Below are positions 12,901 through 21,552 of a stretch of DNA of 64,000 bases, one piece after another. Location of the stretch: NCBI RefSeq assembly GCF_905475465.1, contig NC_062257.1:2294001-2358000 (forward strand). The letters are read 5' to 3'. The stretch's first letter is position 1. Each line of letters starts with the position of its first letter. Source of the DNA: Pieris napi (taxonomy: Eukaryota; Arthropoda; Insecta; Lepidoptera; Pieridae). Under the pieces are notes generated by a model. The model had not been told where the DNA came from and searched no databases. It worked only from the letters and a program-made list of their open reading frames with translations. Both the position numbers and the translations under genes were made by a program.

Positions 12901-15900
12901 TCTTACTATAAAGTTAACGATTATCTAGTTGATAAAAGGGCCTGTCTGCTAGACAGGCTCCTTCTAATTAATTTGCGATATTTGTTTTAAAATAAGTGTT
13001 GTTTGATGATTTGCTATTTAAAAAGAGTACCGAGAGTTTTTTACGCCGGCTTTTTCTCTCGGCCTCTGTCTTCTTTGCCGATGTGTAGGGATGCCTACAA
13101 ATTCAAATTTAATGACGTGGAATAAGTGATACATGTATCTTATGTTCCATAATAATCTTTTTTTTTTTTGATGAAGGAGGCCTCAAATGGACTAAGAAAA
13201 GAGGCTGATGATGAATACTTACTGAAACAGCAGCAAATACAGCTAGACCAAAGCTAAACGCGATGAGTACGATGTTGGGCGCAGCATCCACACCCTGAGT
13301 CACATTTATACAAGCCCCACATCCGAAGAGATTCAAGAGGAGATTTCCTATAAAATAAATGCATGAATTAAGTTTGGTGGCGGTTTTTGTATCAAGTAAA
13401 ACTTTTTTTTTTTTTTTTAAAGACATTTCACACCAATTGACCTAGACCCATGCTAAGCTGGTGAAGCTTGTGTTATGGGTACTAGACAACGGATATACAT
13501 ACATATTATAAATAGATAGACATATAAATACATATTTAAACACCCAAGACCTAAGCACAACACCAAATGCTTATCACATCGATGTTCGTCTCAGCCGGGG
13601 ATCGAACCCGGGACCCATGGATTCGCAGTCAGGAGTACTAACCACTAGACCAATGAGTCGTCAACTCTTTGTTTGAAGCATGGTAACAACTGACTTTAAA
13701 GCTACGGTTTCCTAGAAAAGCGGTGCCGTTATCTAACGACCGTAATGTACCCATACGTTGTCCAAAATAACATCGGAGTATCTTTTCTAGAGAACGTTGA
13801 GTGTCACCGTAACGTCAAATAGCGATGCTGTTATTTGCATGACGGCCGTCATAGCGGTAATAAACAGTAGTTCAACGTTTTTCGCGTGAAGCGGTTTATT
13901 ATATAGGCGATTTATTGAAGTGAAACTTCTTTATCTGGGTTGGAAAAAAATTTAGTGTAACATTTTTTCGTTACGCGTCACATTTTTCGGTTACGCGCCA
14001 TGTTGCTTTTTGAAGTCAAACTTCTTTATCGGCGTTGGAATGAAAGTTCTTTATCGACGTATGGGAGAAATTTTGTAGCAAATCGTCACGTTTTTTGGTT
14101 ACGCGCCATGTTGCTTTTTGAAGTGAAACTTCTTTATCGGCGTTAGAATGAATTTTTTATCGACGTACCTATGGGAGAAATTTTGTAGCAAATCGTCACG
14201 TTTTTCGGTTACGCGCCATCTTTTTCTTGTCCCTACCACGGTTGATCCGAAGAGATTCGAAGCCATTAATAACAAAAATATATAATAACGATAACAATGA
14301 TAGTAATAATTCTATTACAATTAATGAAAATCTGTAATAATCTTAGTAGTAATAAGGTAAAATTGTAATTGTATTTGTATTCATGTCTATGATAATAAAA
14401 GCCTTTTGTTAAACTTTATTTAACCAATTTCGTTAAGTTGCATATAGTAGATCATTTTTCGAAATATAAGGTCATAAATAAGTTTCACTTCTTACGTGTG
14501 TACACCTAGTACACGCACACATTTTTTAATACAATGACTTGGAGGAGCGGAAATGATGAACAATTAATTGATTTTGATAAAAATGCTGAAGCTATGTACA
14601 ATATCGATTCCAAAGAGTAAAGACGAGCTCAGATGAAGAGAAATTTGTGGAACGAAATTGGAATAACACTTCAAAAATACGGTCGCACTACTTTCTAGGA
14701 AACCACAGCTTGGCCACCGTAAAGACGGCCGTTACTTAACGGCACCGCTTTTCTAGGAAACCGTAGCTTAATGGTTTAAAATATGAGCTTATAACTAACA
14801 CAAAATTACGGGTACTGCCCTGCGATTCTGTAACTCACTTTTCGCATCGGCGGTCGCTCTCGAATCAGTCGTGAAGCAGTCATTTTATGATTTGGCATTC
14901 TGAAAAGGTGAGAACTTGTAGTTTATTGTTTATCAGAATGCCAAATCATAACATTACTGCTTCACGACTGATTTCAGAGCGACCGCCGATGCGAAAACCG
15001 CTGTGTGAGTTCGAAAAGTGAGTTACAGAATCGCAGGGCTGGGGTTGCGACGCTGGATTAACATAAAGTAATTTGACTTATGGAAGAGTTCGTAAATCTA
15101 AGTGACACTTAAGTTATTGGACATGATTGAAGAATTTTAAATTACAGTTTATGAGTGTGGGAAAAACTAAAGGGCTCATATTGGCTTCAAGTGTGCGATG
15201 ATTATTTACATTTGTTTACGCTTTGTTTTTAACTAAAGTATCTTTATATATATAATTCTTCTGTGAGTGTGTATGTCACTGAACTTCTCTCAAACGACTG
15301 GACCGATTTTGATGAAATTTTTTGTGTGTGTTCAAGGGGATCTGGGAATGGTTTAGATTCACAAATCAGCCCGCCAGATGGCGCTGCAGTCGGTACTTTC
15401 ATACTTTGCTTTACTAATTGCTTGAAATATCATGCAGGACAACGTCTGTCGGGTCCACTAGTATATATATATGTAACTAAACTAATGTTGGGTTACATGA
15501 CTCATGTAACAAATTTTATTAATTTATTTATCATAGTAATAAAAGTCTTATATATATTAAGATTATATACTACTACACGAACTTCGTTTCTCCTTAATGC
15601 CTAGCCTACCTTTTTAGTACCAACCAACATGGAACATTTTGCTATGCTACCCCGGAGACTATTAGATTTTCCGGAATGAAAACTTTTTAGGTTGTTCAGT
15701 GAACTTTTCTCTATAATAAACCTCAGAGTTCAAGTCAAAGTTTATACAAATAAAAAATAAGGACTGATCGTAGAGAAGTGAAAATTAAGGGTTATATGTA
15801 TTTTTGTATGTTGTATAAAAACAAAACATTTTTTGGATGGACACCCCTTATCACTTAGGGGTTTAAAAGTAGGTAGCCGATACTCAGACATACTGAATAT

Positions 15901-17958
15901 GCATAAAAAATTTCATAAGAATCGGTCGAGCCGTTTCAGAGGATTTTATATATTAGATGTTAACTATGTAGCTTTTTTCTTTGGCATCTGTGTGCTCCAA
16001 AATCCGTCATTTTCATTCAATACAATAATAAACGAAATGTATATCATACCCAAGGTATTTTATGAGACATGAGGCCCTAACAGAGTCGGGTATGTGGGAC
16101 CCTCGTAGGGTGAGATTCAGAAACGGGATAGCATGAACTTAATCTCCTCTGTCAACATCCAACATGATTTTGGCATACGGGTGTAACAGTCTCGTGTTTG
16201 AATCCGGTTTAGGCTAAGATATAGAACTATATGTTATTTTTAGTCTAAGTTTGGCCATGCATGGGCTTAAAATAAATAAATAAATGACTGAATCTCAGGG
16301 TCTGATAGGACTCCTTATTAATGTTCGTACTGGCGATATGGGTGATGCATTTGATAATATGTTACATCTAATATATAAAATTCTCGTGTCACAGTTTTCG
16401 TTGCCATACTCCTCCGAAACGGCTTGAACGATTTCGATGAAATTTTTTGTGCTTATCCGGTATCTATGAGAATCGGCCAAAATCTATTTTTCATCCCCCT
16501 AAATGTTAGGGGTAGTCCACCCCTAAATTCTTTATTTTATTTTTTTGACAAAATTTTTAATTTCTATTTTTTTATAATACAGCATTCAAATATACATACA
16601 ACCCCTAACTTTCATCCCTCTACGATCAACCCCTATTTTTTTATTATAATTGATATACATGGCAAAACGACGTTTGCCCGGTCAGCTAGTAAACTATAGT
16701 AATATTTGACGACTCATTGGTCTAGTTAGTACCCCTGACTGCGAATCCATGGGTCCCGGGTTCGATCCCCGGCTAAGACGAACATCGATGTGATGACCAT
16801 TTGGTGTTGTGCTTAGGTCTTGGGTGTTTAAATATTTATTTATATGTCTATCTATCTATAATATGTATGTATATCCGTTGCCTAGTACCCATAACACAAG
16901 CTTCACCAGCTTAGAATGGGACTAGGTCAATTGGTGTGAATTGTCTTTAAAAAAAAATGCATCGTATAAAAATATGTACGTTTTCGTGCACAAAAACGTT
17001 CATATTTTTAAGTCAACGGAAATGAGCATCTGTCGAAGTAGACATGGGGAGAAATTGGCTGTGCCAAAAATCAATCTGGAACTGTTTAGGAAAAATACCT
17101 ATTGTATGGCAAACAAAGGTTTACAATAATTTACCAAAAGAATTAAAGGATCTTCCGACAAGTCTTTAAAAATCGACTTGGTGTATTTTTGTGTGTACTT
17201 TTGAAAAAAAAAAATATTATTCTATAAATGATTATTTTCGTGAGACACTGTAGTTGATATAAATTTATTAACGTATGATATGATATGTACGATACAAATA
17301 ATATAAGAATTGACCAATTCATATGACTAATAATGTAAAATGTAAAATTCCTTTAAAGACAAATTTGCGCGCCATTGTGTGGTAGAATATGCGATCTTAC
17401 GATTGTACCACCTTACACATTTTTACACGCTTTATATTAGCTTCACCTGTATGTATGTATGTATGTATGTAACCGACTCCTTCGGACTCGATTTTGACCC
17501 ACTTTAAACGGACATATTTAATTCAAACTTTGTACACTTATAAAGAATCAGCGACAATATAATAATTTCATAGGTTTATCTCGAAAAAATAATGAAATTT
17601 TTTTTAAGTCCACAAAGCAATACGATTAAATTGAGACAACACGTATTGCTGCTAGGACTAAAAAGTGGAAAATAAATACGTATAGTTAAAAAAAACTATA
17701 AAACACGCTTTTAAAGCACATCAAACTAAAAAGTGAAAAATAATTCCTAATTTAGGCTGAAAATGGTAATGAACAAAAAAATACTGGTTTTATTGTGAAA
17801 AAGCGTGGGTAGACGAAAAATATTGCACAGCTTTTTAAATTATTATTATTATTAAGAAATACATACCGATAAACTCAGCCAACAAGGCTTTGCTGATTCC
17901 CACGGCGCCTCCCGCCAGCTCATCCAAGCCAAGTTTGTGTCCCAGTTCACCCATTGTT
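3745..17958 (-). CDS. Prip: PRIP-class aquaporin gene, four coding exons, 3' end outside the window
   Basis: Membrane water channel of the MIP family. Joining 17954-17867, 13347-13223, 11158-10889 and 3909-3745 gives 216 residues and the frame stays open; family members are usually about 250-290, so the last helix and C-tail are missing. Seen: NPA boxes at residues 82-84 and 198-200, and selectivity-filter residues Phe62, His186, Ser195 and Arg201 (placed by analogy with human AQP1), the classical water-selective pattern. The start LGLDEL-like, the segment LQGFGIEFFLG and the stretch CDPNKPDS before helix 5 resemble insect PRIP (fly CG7777) more than DRIP, from memory of the family. The mercury-sensing Cys of AQP1 is Ser here. 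Introns are about 4.5, 2.1 and 7.0 kb. The start ATG at 17954 lies four bases inside its exon, so an upstream untranslated exon is expected. PRIP versus DRIP is the main uncertainty. Confidence 0.9.
4079..4498 (+). pseudogene. LINE 3' end, second type, ORF2 tail
   Basis: The frame 4079-4294 reads YNTRNRTNLSVRPTRLQKIN, then GNCIRFYNKLP and a TGA at 4292, the end of a CR1/jockey-like ORF2. The 3' UTR contains TTGGCGATTAAAAAGAGTGG and a repeated hairpin (GCCAGTTCTTCT ... GAACTGG) and ends near AATAAAGATATTTTGAG. The same tail recurs at 7330-7510, 20028-20180, 47517-47955, 52040-52190 and four times at 54.9-55.9 kb. Confidence 0.75.
4805..5030 (-). pseudogene. Harbinger transposase N-terminal remnant
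   Basis: Near 4806-4855 the minus strand reads FEELLNLIGPKVLKDT, like the N-terminal region of HARBI1-type nucleases (FxxLLxxxxPxIxKxDT). Stops and frame changes break everything upstream. It is an inverted, diverged copy of the remnant at 5280-5530. Confidence 0.5.
5280..5530 (+). pseudogene. Harbinger transposase N-terminal remnant
   Basis: From ATG at 5280: MADSEDALVSFILLNYC, then a stop, KKKKRYW and, after another frame change, FEELLNLF. The order matches the start of a PIF/Harbinger transposase. Nothing downstream in the element supplies the catalytic part. Confidence 0.45.
5951..6172 (+). mobile_element. tRNA-derived SINE (family 1), 5' truncated
   Basis: It begins in the sequence just after the tRNA head (GTGCACCAATGGACTTTC) and runs through CGAACGGTGAAGGAAAACAT and AAAAGTCGACGGCGTG to the 3' part CTGAGACCAAGACCTAAAG. 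The A- and B-boxes are missing. Confidence 0.8.
6451..7022. mobile_element. TIR MITE (GGCCATCCATAAAGTACG ends)
   Basis: Inverted ends GGCCATCCATAAAGTACGTC and GACGTACTTTATGGATGGCC lie between TCA at 6448-6450 and 7023-7025. The left end has two extra G. The inside is AT-rich with G runs. An open frame across the right end (6892-7239) is incidental. Confidence 0.7.
7125..7510 (+). mobile_element. LINE 3' fragment
   Basis: It contains CCATGCCTACTGCTGATAGA, ATGTCATGTGGAACATGG and the TTGGCGATTAATAAG tail, in the same order as 51845-52190. It ends in AATAAATGATTTTGAATTTG. No coding. Confidence 0.65.
7700..7895 (+). repeat. Retroelement 3' tail (TAGGATTACGAA family)
   Basis: Shares CACCATCACGCAACAG, TTTGAACTTTTTTGTATATA and TTAGGATTACGAAGTAAATAAA with 9885-10110 (same strand) and 10170-10320 (inverted). 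Probably the 3' end of an unidentified non-LTR element. Confidence 0.5.
8164..8292. mobile_element. CWG-target palindromic MITE, left arm deleted
   Basis: The left tip (32 bases) joins directly to the right-arm sequence GAATGCCAAATCATAAAATG, so most of the left arm and the loop are gone. CAG flanks it at 8161-8163 and 8293-8295. Confidence 0.88.
8729..9108 (+). mobile_element. Non-autonomous Helitron (ACGTGTCACG family)
   Basis: Starts TC (TCTTAATATATATAATTTAC) after A and ends CTAG before T, the Helitron A^T insertion pattern. Homologous to 39039-39414 over its whole length. Contains ACCGATTTCAATCAAATTTG and AACAGATGGCGCTGTGTTG, typical of lepidopteran Helitrons. No Rep/helicase coding. Confidence 0.8.
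9632..9850 (-). pseudogene. LINE RNase H C-terminal fragment
   Basis: The frame gives DSRMCRGYYSAEKSVTHVVL followed by ECMAVAYQLTEILG, matching the C...H..C tail after RNase H in I/R1/jockey-type ORF2. The first cysteine pair is incomplete. No other RT coding is nearby. Confidence 0.55.
9885..10110 (+). repeat. Retroelement 3' tail (TAGGATTACGAA family)
   Basis: Second copy of the tail at 7700-7895, with an extra hairpin, ACAGCTATATATTAGCTGT, near 10063. It ends GATTACGAAATAAATAAATATG. Confidence 0.5.
10170..10320 (-). repeat. Inverted retroelement tail
   Basis: Reverse complement of the 7700/9885 tail (TTTCGTAATCCTACTG, GATATAGCCAAAGATGGAAT). With the preceding copy it forms an inverted pair separated by about 60 bases. 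Confidence 0.5.
10889..11158 (-). CDS. Prip: Prip exon: first NPA box, helices 3 and 4
   Basis: Acceptor TTCTAG ends at 11159 and donor GTAAGT is at 10888-10883. The 270 bases are 90 whole codons (phase 0 at both ends). It opens AIGHISGGHLNPAVTAG, the first half-helix with NPA, and ends in helix 4 (FGIEFFLGFVLIFVVCG). An internal ATG at 11107 is a normal methionine just after the NPA box, not a start. Confidence 0.93.
11190..11600 (+). mobile_element. Hairpin-ended element (TTTCACTTCT type), degenerate
   Basis: Its right end AAGAAGTTTCACTTCTGACA, then GTACGCACACACTTTTTT, matches elements at 33935-34383 and 41050-41763. The inside shares GAAGATGTGCAGCG and CGAAGAAAAGGGAGAGACC with the 34-kb copy. 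The left TIR is not clear. Confidence 0.5.
11645..11882. mobile_element. CWG-target palindromic MITE
   Basis: Nearly full length with both arms and the loop. The left flank is CAG at 11642-11644. The right tip has decayed (GAAATCGCAGCCC), so the right duplication cannot be read. Confidence 0.85.
12090..12773. mobile_element. 684-bp element with 30-bp TIRs and an 8-bp duplication
   Basis: The left end starts CATTGATATACAAAAAACCC and runs 30 bases, perfectly matched in inverse at 12744-12773. ATGCAAGG flanks both sides (12082-12089 and 12774-12781). A CA start, 30-bp TIR and 8-bp duplication recall P elements; hAT also makes 8-bp duplications but usually begins CAGNG. Inside lies part of another repeat (CACCGTGACCACGCACGCTG). 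No transposase. Confidence 0.75.
12800..13145 (+). mobile_element. LINE 3' end (ACGCCGGC tail)
   Basis: It has a broken ORF2 C-terminus (FFNKIPEAL; KKCIKEKLCKKSYYKVNDYL across frames) followed by GAGAGTTTTTTACGCCGGC and TCTCTCGGCC. Frames are disrupted. It lies next to the second Prip coding exon. Confidence 0.55.
13223..13347 (-). CDS. Prip: Prip exon: helices 1 and 2
   Basis: The acceptor ATAG ends at 13348 and the donor GTAAGT occupies 13222-13217. Its 125 bases complete the split glycine codon and add 41 residues. These cover the rest of helix 1, a short loop with NVTQG (a possible N-glycosylation sequon, not proven used) and helix 2 with selectivity-filter Phe62 in SFGLAV. Confidence 0.9.
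13403..13665 (-). mobile_element. SINE family 2, minus strand
   Basis: Poly-T at 13403-13420 marks its A tail. The head, CTAGACCAATGAGTCG when read on the plus strand, ends near 13664. It sits in the Prip intron, 56 bases from the coding exon and in the same orientation as the gene. Confidence 0.85.
13917..14528 (+). mobile_element. Hairpin-ended element with three tandem left ends
   Basis: The left end GAAGTGAAACTTCTTTATC occurs at 13917, 14012 (one substitution) and 14120, each followed by GGTTACGCGCCAT-like sequence, giving a 95-108-base period. The right end is AAGTTTCACTTCTTACGTG followed by GTACACGCACAC. Related to 37622-38055. Nested in 13700-14768. Confidence 0.65.
14534..14690 (+). 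pseudogene. MADF-domain remnant
   Basis: From ATG at 14534 the frame gives MTWRSGNDEQLIDFDKNAEA, then MYNIDSKE, a TAA stop, RRAQMKRNLWNEIGITL. This matches the MADF DNA-binding fold (Leu-Ile ... Tyr ... Arg ... Trp-x-x-Ile). PIF/Harbinger elements often encode such a Myb/MADF-like second protein, and the position inside a TAA-flanked element agrees. Truncated by the right TIR. Confidence 0.6.
14818..15038. mobile_element. CWG-target palindromic MITE
   Basis: Both tips and the loop are present; the left arm lacks about 19 bases (GAACTCACACAGCGGTTTT). CTG flanks it at 14815-14817 and 15039-15041. Confidence 0.9.
15241..15461 (+). mobile_element. Non-autonomous Helitron, 221-bp family
   Basis: Begins TCTTTATATATATAATTC after A and ends GTCGGGTCCACTAG before T. 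GACAACGTCTGTC just before the end can form a short stem, as Helitron 3' ends require. Identical length to copies at 33323-33543 and 44595-44815. Confidence 0.88.
15575..15957 (-). mobile_element. Degenerate Helitron, minus strand
   Basis: On the minus strand it starts TCTAATATATAAAATCC, passes GAAACGGCTCGACCGATTC and runs to CGAAGTTCG-like sequence. It is the inverse of 44822-45240. The 3' CTAG end is not resolved. Confidence 0.6.
16367..16689 (+). mobile_element. Non-autonomous Helitron (TTCTCGTGTCACAG family)
   Basis: Starts TCTAATATATAAAATTCTCG after A and ends CCGGTCAGCTAG before T. Copies at 21553-21865, 37043-37338 and 39744-40066. A short open frame inside is incidental. Confidence 0.85.
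16707..16957 (+). mobile_element. SINE family 2
   Basis: tRNA-like head from CGACTCATTGGTCTAG, B-box GGTTCGATCCC, body with CTATCTATCTATAATATG, and an A tail at 16948-16957. Confidence 0.85.
17020..17190 (+). pseudogene. LINE ORF2 C-terminal fragment with frameshift
   Basis: SRHGEKLAVPKINLELFRKN ends in a stop at 17127, while a shifted frame continues VYNNLPKELKDLPTSL, the expected next part of a CR1/jockey-like ORF2 tail. One small frameshift near 17115 accounts for the break. Confidence 0.55.
17395..17845 (+). mobile_element. TATG-microsatellite-associated repeat
   Basis: Contains ACACGCTTTATATTAGCTTC, (TATG)4-5, AACCGACTCCTTCGGACTCG and CGCTTTTAAAGCACATCAAA. The same order recurs at 58849-59260. 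It lies just 5' (on the minus strand, downstream) of the Prip start exon. Class not identified. Confidence 0.65.
17867..17958 (-). CDS. Prip: Prip exon with start codon
   Basis: Acceptor TTTATTTCAG ends at 17959. Four untranslated bases then precede ATG at 17954-17952 in the context AACAATGG. The exon codes for 29 residues plus the first base of a glycine codon and ends at the donor GTATGT (17866-17861). It holds the cytoplasmic N-terminus and the start of helix 1 (SKALLAEFI). Confidence 0.9.
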
Positions 17959-18254
17959 CTGAAATAAATAAAATGAAATGAATAACACTTTCAACGGTCG
18001 ATATACTAAATATAATTTCAAAAATCGTTAATTTACGGACATTCTCACTCGTAGTTGCCTCTTTAATGATACATTAATACATTTAAATACGCTTTATCGT
18101 AATTAAAATCATAATTAGGGTATTCTAATTGTTGATTACCTTGATTGATTGATTAGAAGCATATAATATATACTTAGACCATGATTCAAATTAATAGATC
18201 GGAAGCGAATCTTTCGCTGTCGGGATCCAAACTCACTATTTATTTAAGTGTATG

Positions 18255-18580
18255 TATATGTCACCGTAAAATTGTAAACACCGTTAGATTGTAATCTATC
18301 TCGCGAGATTGTAAACTGTCGAAAGATTGTGAACCTCAACGAACTGCTTACAATTTAACGTATTATTATTCGGTAGTTATATGAAATTGTTGGGAAGTAA
18401 AATTAATCTGTAATTGACCAAAGAAGTTTGAATGATAACTAAGTTAGTGTAGTACAATCTACCGAATAATAATACGTTAAATTTTAAGCAGTTCGTTGAG
18501 GTTCACAATCTTTCGACAGTTTACAATCTCGCGAGATAGATTACAATCTAACGGTGTTTACAATTTTACGTTAACATATA
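18255..18580. mobile_element. Foldback MITE with repeated GATTGT motifs
   Basis: About 120-base inverted arms start TATATGTCACCGTAAAATTG and meet across an AT-rich centre. Each arm contains AGATTGTAATCTATC, AGATTGTAAAC and AGATTGTGAACC in series, around a TCTCGCGAGA palindrome. A longer relative is at 42594-43159. Confidence 0.75.
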
Positions 18581-18683
18581 TATAACAATACAAAATTCAT
18601 AATTAAAATGTCAGCTACTATCACGTAATATTTACTTTAGATTAAGGATTCTGCACTTCTCGCACGCATCATGTTTCTTTTTT

Positions 18684-18815
18684 TTTGTTTTTCTCAACTA
18701 GGGTTGCCTGGAAGAGATCGCTTATTAGCGATAAGGCCGCCCGTTGCATCCCTTATAATTTTTATGTATTGTGTTTCTTTTATTTGCAACGAAGTGTAAA
18801 TAAATAAATAAATAT
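18684..18815 (+). mobile_element. RTE-like LINE 3' tail
   Basis: The hairpin GGAAGAGATCGCTTATTAGC, then GATAAGGCCGCC, followed by TTTGCAACGAAGTG and AAATAAATAAATA. This tail is characteristic of insect RTE elements. Copies at 31107-31240, 38105-38190 (inverse) and 51241-51297 (inverse). Confidence 0.7.
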
Positions 18816-18879
18816 TTGCTGGTTACAAATATTTTAATATAATAGAAAAACATTAACCTTAAAATATAATAACTAAAAT

Positions 18880-19026
18880 ATATTATTAAAAGGAGCCCCT
18901 TTGATAATACTGGCAGCGTTCCCCCCTTTGAAAATCTAGACTAAATCTTTGTCCGAGATAGCTGCCAGCTCTTCGATCTCCTGTGATGTCGACTAACCTT
19001 CTTGCTATTTTCTTAAAAAGCCTCAT
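18880..19026 (-). pseudogene. LINE C-terminal fragment (TGDRRAGSYLGQR type)
   Basis: From ATG at 19026: KKIARRLVDITGDRRAGSYL, then GQRFSLDFQRG; an extra G in a G run then shifts the frame. The sister fragment at 37474-37620 is intact to its stop. This C-terminal motif is familiar from lepidopteran LINE polyproteins. Confidence 0.6.
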
Positions 19027-19078
19027 AGCGCTAGGACCCCACAGACACTGAATGAAACAAAATCATATTCGGAGCCAG

Positions 19079-19275
19079 CCCTGCGATTCTGTAACTCACT
19101 TTTCGAACTCACACAGCGGTTTTCGCATTTGGCATTCTGAAAAAGTGGGAGCTTGTAGTATATTGTTTACCAGAATGCCAAATCATAAAATGACTGCTTC
19201 ACGACTGATTTGAGAGCGACCGCCGATGCGAAAACCGCTGTGTGAGTTCGAAAAGTGAGTTACAGAATCGCAGGG
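19079..19275. mobile_element. CWG-target palindromic MITE with mismatched flanks
   Basis: The left arm lacks a 44-base internal block; the right arm is complete. The left flank is CAG (19076-19078) but the right is CTG (19276-19278), unlike most copies. Confidence 0.88.
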
Positions 19276-19564
19276 CTGTATTTGCATGCTTTAGCTTTTT
19301 CAGCCGCTTCATATTATACATATATTTTGTATAATCATAACAATATGATTATACGATTATAGCTATGGTTATAATAATAAGTGGGTATCATATAACGTGT
19401 TTTGTGGTACACCGCTATTAAAAATCGTTTTATTTTACATTTATACTAAAAGACCTTCATTATCATTTGTTTTTTATTTTAAAGAATAAGGTGCAAACGG
19501 AGATCAGTATCATCTGATGTTAAGTGATAATATGTAAAATATCAGAGGTCTCCATTGAAGACTT

Positions 19565-20180
19565 AGAGTGTTGTTCCCACGTTAATGTAAGTGCGTGCTT
19601 CTATTTCCCCATGCCAACTGCTGGTAGAGGACAAATCTTTGTTTTTTTTCGTTTATAATTTTTTTTTATTGTGAACAGCGTTGGCCTAGTGGCTTCAGCG
19701 TGCGACTCTCATCCCTGAGGTCGTAGGTTCGATCATCGGCTATGCACCAATGGACTTTCTTTCTATGTGCGCATTTAACATTCGCTCGAACGGTGAAGGA
19801 AAACATCGTGAGGAAACCGGCTTGCCTTAGACCCGGTGTCAACGGCGTGCGTAGGGACAGAAGGCTGATCACCTACTTGCCTATTAGATTACAAAATAAT
19901 CATGTAATAGATACAGAAATCTGAGGCCCAGACCTAAATAGGTTGTAGTGCCATTGATTATTATTTTAATTATTATATTTTTATATGAATAGATTTTACT
20001 TAAAGAGTTCATGTGTTGTGTGAAAGAACTTGGCGGTTAAAAAGAGTGGCGGAGAGTTTATTGCCAGTTCTTCTCGTCCGTTCTACGCACTGGATTTGAG
20101 AACTGGCAGTAAATGTACGTTTTTATTAACGTTCATAAGTGTACATTGTGTTACCTAAATGAATAATTGAATTTGAATTG
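19565..20180 (+). mobile_element. LINE 3' fragment interrupted by a SINE
   Basis: 19565-19652 matches the CCATGCCAACTGCTGGTAG part and 20028-20180 the TTGGCGGTTAAAAAG tail of the LINE at 51845-52190. SINE family 1 (19676-19963) lies between. Confidence 0.6.
19676..19963 (+). mobile_element. SINE family 1, full length
   Basis: Head GCGTTGGCCTAGTGGCTTC (A-box) and GGTCGTAGGTTCGATC (B-box), body CACCAATGGACTTTCTTTC and CGAACGGTGAAGGAAAACAT, 3' part CAGAAATCTGAGGCCCAGAC. Confidence 0.88.
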
Positions 20181-20694
20181 GCACGCTCTTTTCTCTGTGA
20201 ACATCTGAGTCTATACATACATACATTTTATTTGTAAGTGAATATATCCATTTTATTAAGGGCGGTGGTCCACATCAAATGTGGTTTAACGGCGAGAGGT
20301 AATTACGTTCCTTTTCATCACTAACAGTAAAAACAAAAGTAAAGAAGTTACAAATAAAATGTTATTTTATTTTTTTAAAAGGTTTACTAAACCTGGAATT
20401 AGTAGACGCCAGCTAAAGAATAAAATAAAGTAATTAAAGTTAGTTCGTGATATTGAAATATTGGTTATTTTTGTATTAGGTCAAATTAGGTTGACGAAGT
20501 AAATATTTAGATTTACCTTTATGTAGATAGAACGTGAAAAATACGTCGCATTTTATTTTTTAATGCCTTCAAATGGGTCTAATTTGCTATTTTTCGGTGG
20601 AGAACATTTTTAGTAGCAACACTTATGAAATGTCCGAATTCTACGGAATTAAAAATCAGAGTAGGTATATAGATGCACAGAAGTTTGAGTCTAA

Positions 20695-20887
20695 AGGCCG
20701 ATTTACATTATCTTAGTGTTTAGGAGAGTATTTTAGTACAACTTGAAAGGCAAGTGCTTTAGTGCTTTAGTGCCTTGCGAGTGAACGTTTACATTTCTTC
20801 CAGTAGAGTATCATTACAGCGCCACAATGAACGCGCAACGACGTCGGCAAATACGCTCTATTCTACGCAAAATATTATCAAGTATAA
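20695..20887 (+). mobile_element. Harbinger-type element, left part
   Basis: Starts AGGCCGATTTACATTATC after TAA (20692-20694) and matches the outer element at 62036-62200, including a short frame MNAQRRRQIRSILRKIL from 20827. The right half is lost at the insertion site of the next MITE. Confidence 0.7.
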
Positions 20888-21163
20888 TGAAGTATTACGT
20901 AACGAATTTGGGGGGGGGGGTCCTTTTATAAAACGTTACGATGCGGGTCGGGGATTGAATTACGCGTTATTGTTATTATTATTTTCGACTTTCCAGTACT
21001 TTACACCACATACTGGTAACTCTTAGGTAGAAAGAGTCACTAGGTGGTCACGAAACGTTTTCTACTTGTGTATAGTACAGAAAATTGTTACGGCGCGTTA
21101 CATGGGGGGGGGGAGGGGTCAATAATCTTCAAAAATTGCGTCACGTAATACTTGAACGCTCCC
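20888..21163. mobile_element. MITE (GGGAGCGTTC ends) with decayed left tip
   Basis: The right end is TTGAACGCTCCC followed by TAA (21164-21166). The left begins at TAA (20885-20887), but the first about 10 bases of the TIR are missing. Inside are long G runs. It matches 43921-44200 in inverse orientation. Confidence 0.7.
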
Positions 21164-21552
21164 TAATACGTCTTCCGAATGTCTAAAACTTAACTAACTG
21201 TATGTCTTGAAAATCCTATCTAATATTTTCATCTATTAGAAATAATGTTAACTATTGATTTACTGCAGCACTTGGCACTCCATATTTGTATGCACCGAGA
21301 ACGTATATGCACATTCGTTCGCCCTGACCGCAATGGCATTTCTTGACCATAAAACATTCTATATTTTAGGGTAAATCGTTTTCACCTTTATATTCGCAGA
21401 ATCTGAGTAGGTCAAGATTCATAACGAGGACACTTATTTATAATTCTCATGATGATAATATTATTTAACTACTCCATTTCAGAGTACTAAAGATTTATTA
21501 GCAATCATAACAATCAAATACACAGTATTTACAATCTTAACATACATCTATA

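Larger units (their letters stand above)
13700..14768. mobile_element. PIF/Harbinger-type element with MADF remnant
   Basis: The ends are AGCTACGGTTTCCTAGAAAA and its complement at 14768, with TAA at 13697-13699 and 14769-14771. It encloses the hairpin-ended element 13917-14528 and a MADF reading-frame remnant at 14534-14690. Confidence 0.75.

Noticed and set aside
16424..16699. Open frames in the Helitrons (also 15263-15604, 33312-33548, 39801-40076, 44551-44826)
   Set aside because: They repeat because the non-coding Helitron sequence repeats; no Rep or helicase motif.
19676..19750. tRNA gene suggested by A- and B-box sequences (also at 375, 16715, 22320, 49530 and others)
   Set aside because: The same head recurs with long non-tRNA bodies and A-rich tails, and paired stems are incomplete; these are SINEs.
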